Below are positions 63,673 through 64,000 of a stretch of 64,000 nucleotides of DNA, piece after piece. Origin of the DNA: Atopsyche davidsoni (lineage: Eukaryota > Arthropoda > Insecta > Trichoptera > Hydrobiosidae). Within the stretch, counting starts at the first letter, position 1, and every line of letters starts with the position of its first letter. The DNA lies in assembly GCA_022113835.1 (NCBI GenBank), contig JAILWY010000010.1, positions 8,889,001 through 8,953,000 of the forward strand, given 5' to 3'. The notes beneath the pieces are model-generated. The model did no database searches. It saw only the letters and a program-made list of their open reading frames with translations, and was not told the DNA's origin. Position numbers and translations under genes: made by a program.

Positions 63673-64000
63673 CCTGTACAAATAAGTTTTAAAAGTTTTT
63701 TTTTTTAAGTTTGATGATTTATTGTGAAAAAATTGTTGCAAGTTCATTTTTCAAAGTATTGTCCATCGCTAGCCATTACTTTTTCCCATCTTTCTGGCAA
63801 TTTTTGGGTACCATCTCGAAAAAATAATGTATCTTTTGATACGATCCACGAATCGATCCAATTTTGGACTCCTTCAAAAAGGCGAAAGTGCTGACCCCCA
63901 AGAACTTGCGTCATCGACGAAAACAAATAGTATTTGGAAGGGGCAATGTCTGGGCTAGATGGCTGGTGGGGTAGGACTTCCCATTTCAGCGTTTCAAGGT
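63673..64000 (-). mobile_element. Mariner fragment, runs off the window
   Basis: Left terminal repeat CCTGTACAAATAAG begins at 63673, preceded by TA at 63671-63672. The transposase C-terminal region follows on the minus strand. The rest lies beyond the right edge. The terminal repeat and protein resemble mauritiana-type (Mos1-like) mariners, distinct from the mariner at 53.9 kb. Confidence 0.82.
63744..63998 (-). pseudogene. Mariner transposase C-terminus, third Asp replaced by Lys
   Basis: Open from the window edge to TGA at 63744-63746. Reads LETLKWEVLPHQPSSPDIAP, then SKYYLF where the catalytic third Asp (usually SDY) is encoded as Lys (AAA). It continues to the family-typical end KLPERWEKVMASDGQYFEK. 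The frame is intact across these 84 codons, but the catalytic substitution implies an inactive enzyme. The N-terminal part is outside the window. Confidence 0.82.

Overview
This window reads as AT-rich eukaryotic nuclear DNA, most probably from an insect. The pointers are long (TA)n and (CA)n microsatellites, mariner-family transposons, R1/I-like non-LTR retrotransposon remnants, Helitrons, and a split gene whose small exons are separated by introns that are often only 74-120 bp. I cannot fix the order or species. Most long simple reading frames here are microsatellite or minisatellite artefacts, so the main gene content had to be read as spliced exons.

Layout. 1-8.5 kb: gene-poor, with five TA/CA microsatellites and two GC-rich islands (about 3.0-3.2 and 5.45-5.76 kb). 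8566-9757, 18974-19981, 31807-32420 and 32862-33844: four copies of one short Helitron family. They share a TCTACTATAAT 5' end, a 3' hairpin and a CTAG end, and carry decayed coding sequence of the Helitron replicase N-terminal region. 14.86-15.56 kb: RNase H/C-terminal remnant of a non-LTR retrotransposon. 20.47-23.83 kb: a tentative five-exon transcript on the minus strand, with compatible phases but open frames on both strands. 24-45.8 kb: mostly empty AT-rich DNA with a few GC islands, the sharpest at 38.4-38.7 kb. 45.9-46.4 kb: 3' end of an R1-like element.

49.7-57.3 kb holds the clearest host gene: ten GT-AG exons on the minus strand, all junctions phase-compatible, encoding about 279 residues of a protein I do not recognise. 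Its introns have been invaded by a degenerate tandem repeat, a decayed R1-like retrotransposon and a mariner. Upstream lie a 76-nt tRNA-like sequence, a 231-bp almost perfect palindrome (58031-58261) and the 3' part of an LTR element (LTR 58724-58955 plus polypurine tract). Next to the tract is a compound minisatellite: decayed 57-bp units, then about 69-bp units, then a homogeneous array of 34 units of 57 bp with higher-order structure. The window ends in a second, mauritiana-like mariner fragment running off the right edge.

The window contains one confident multi-exon host gene, one weak spliced candidate, and otherwise mobile elements and repeats. I see no operon, CRISPR array or bacterial-type defence locus.
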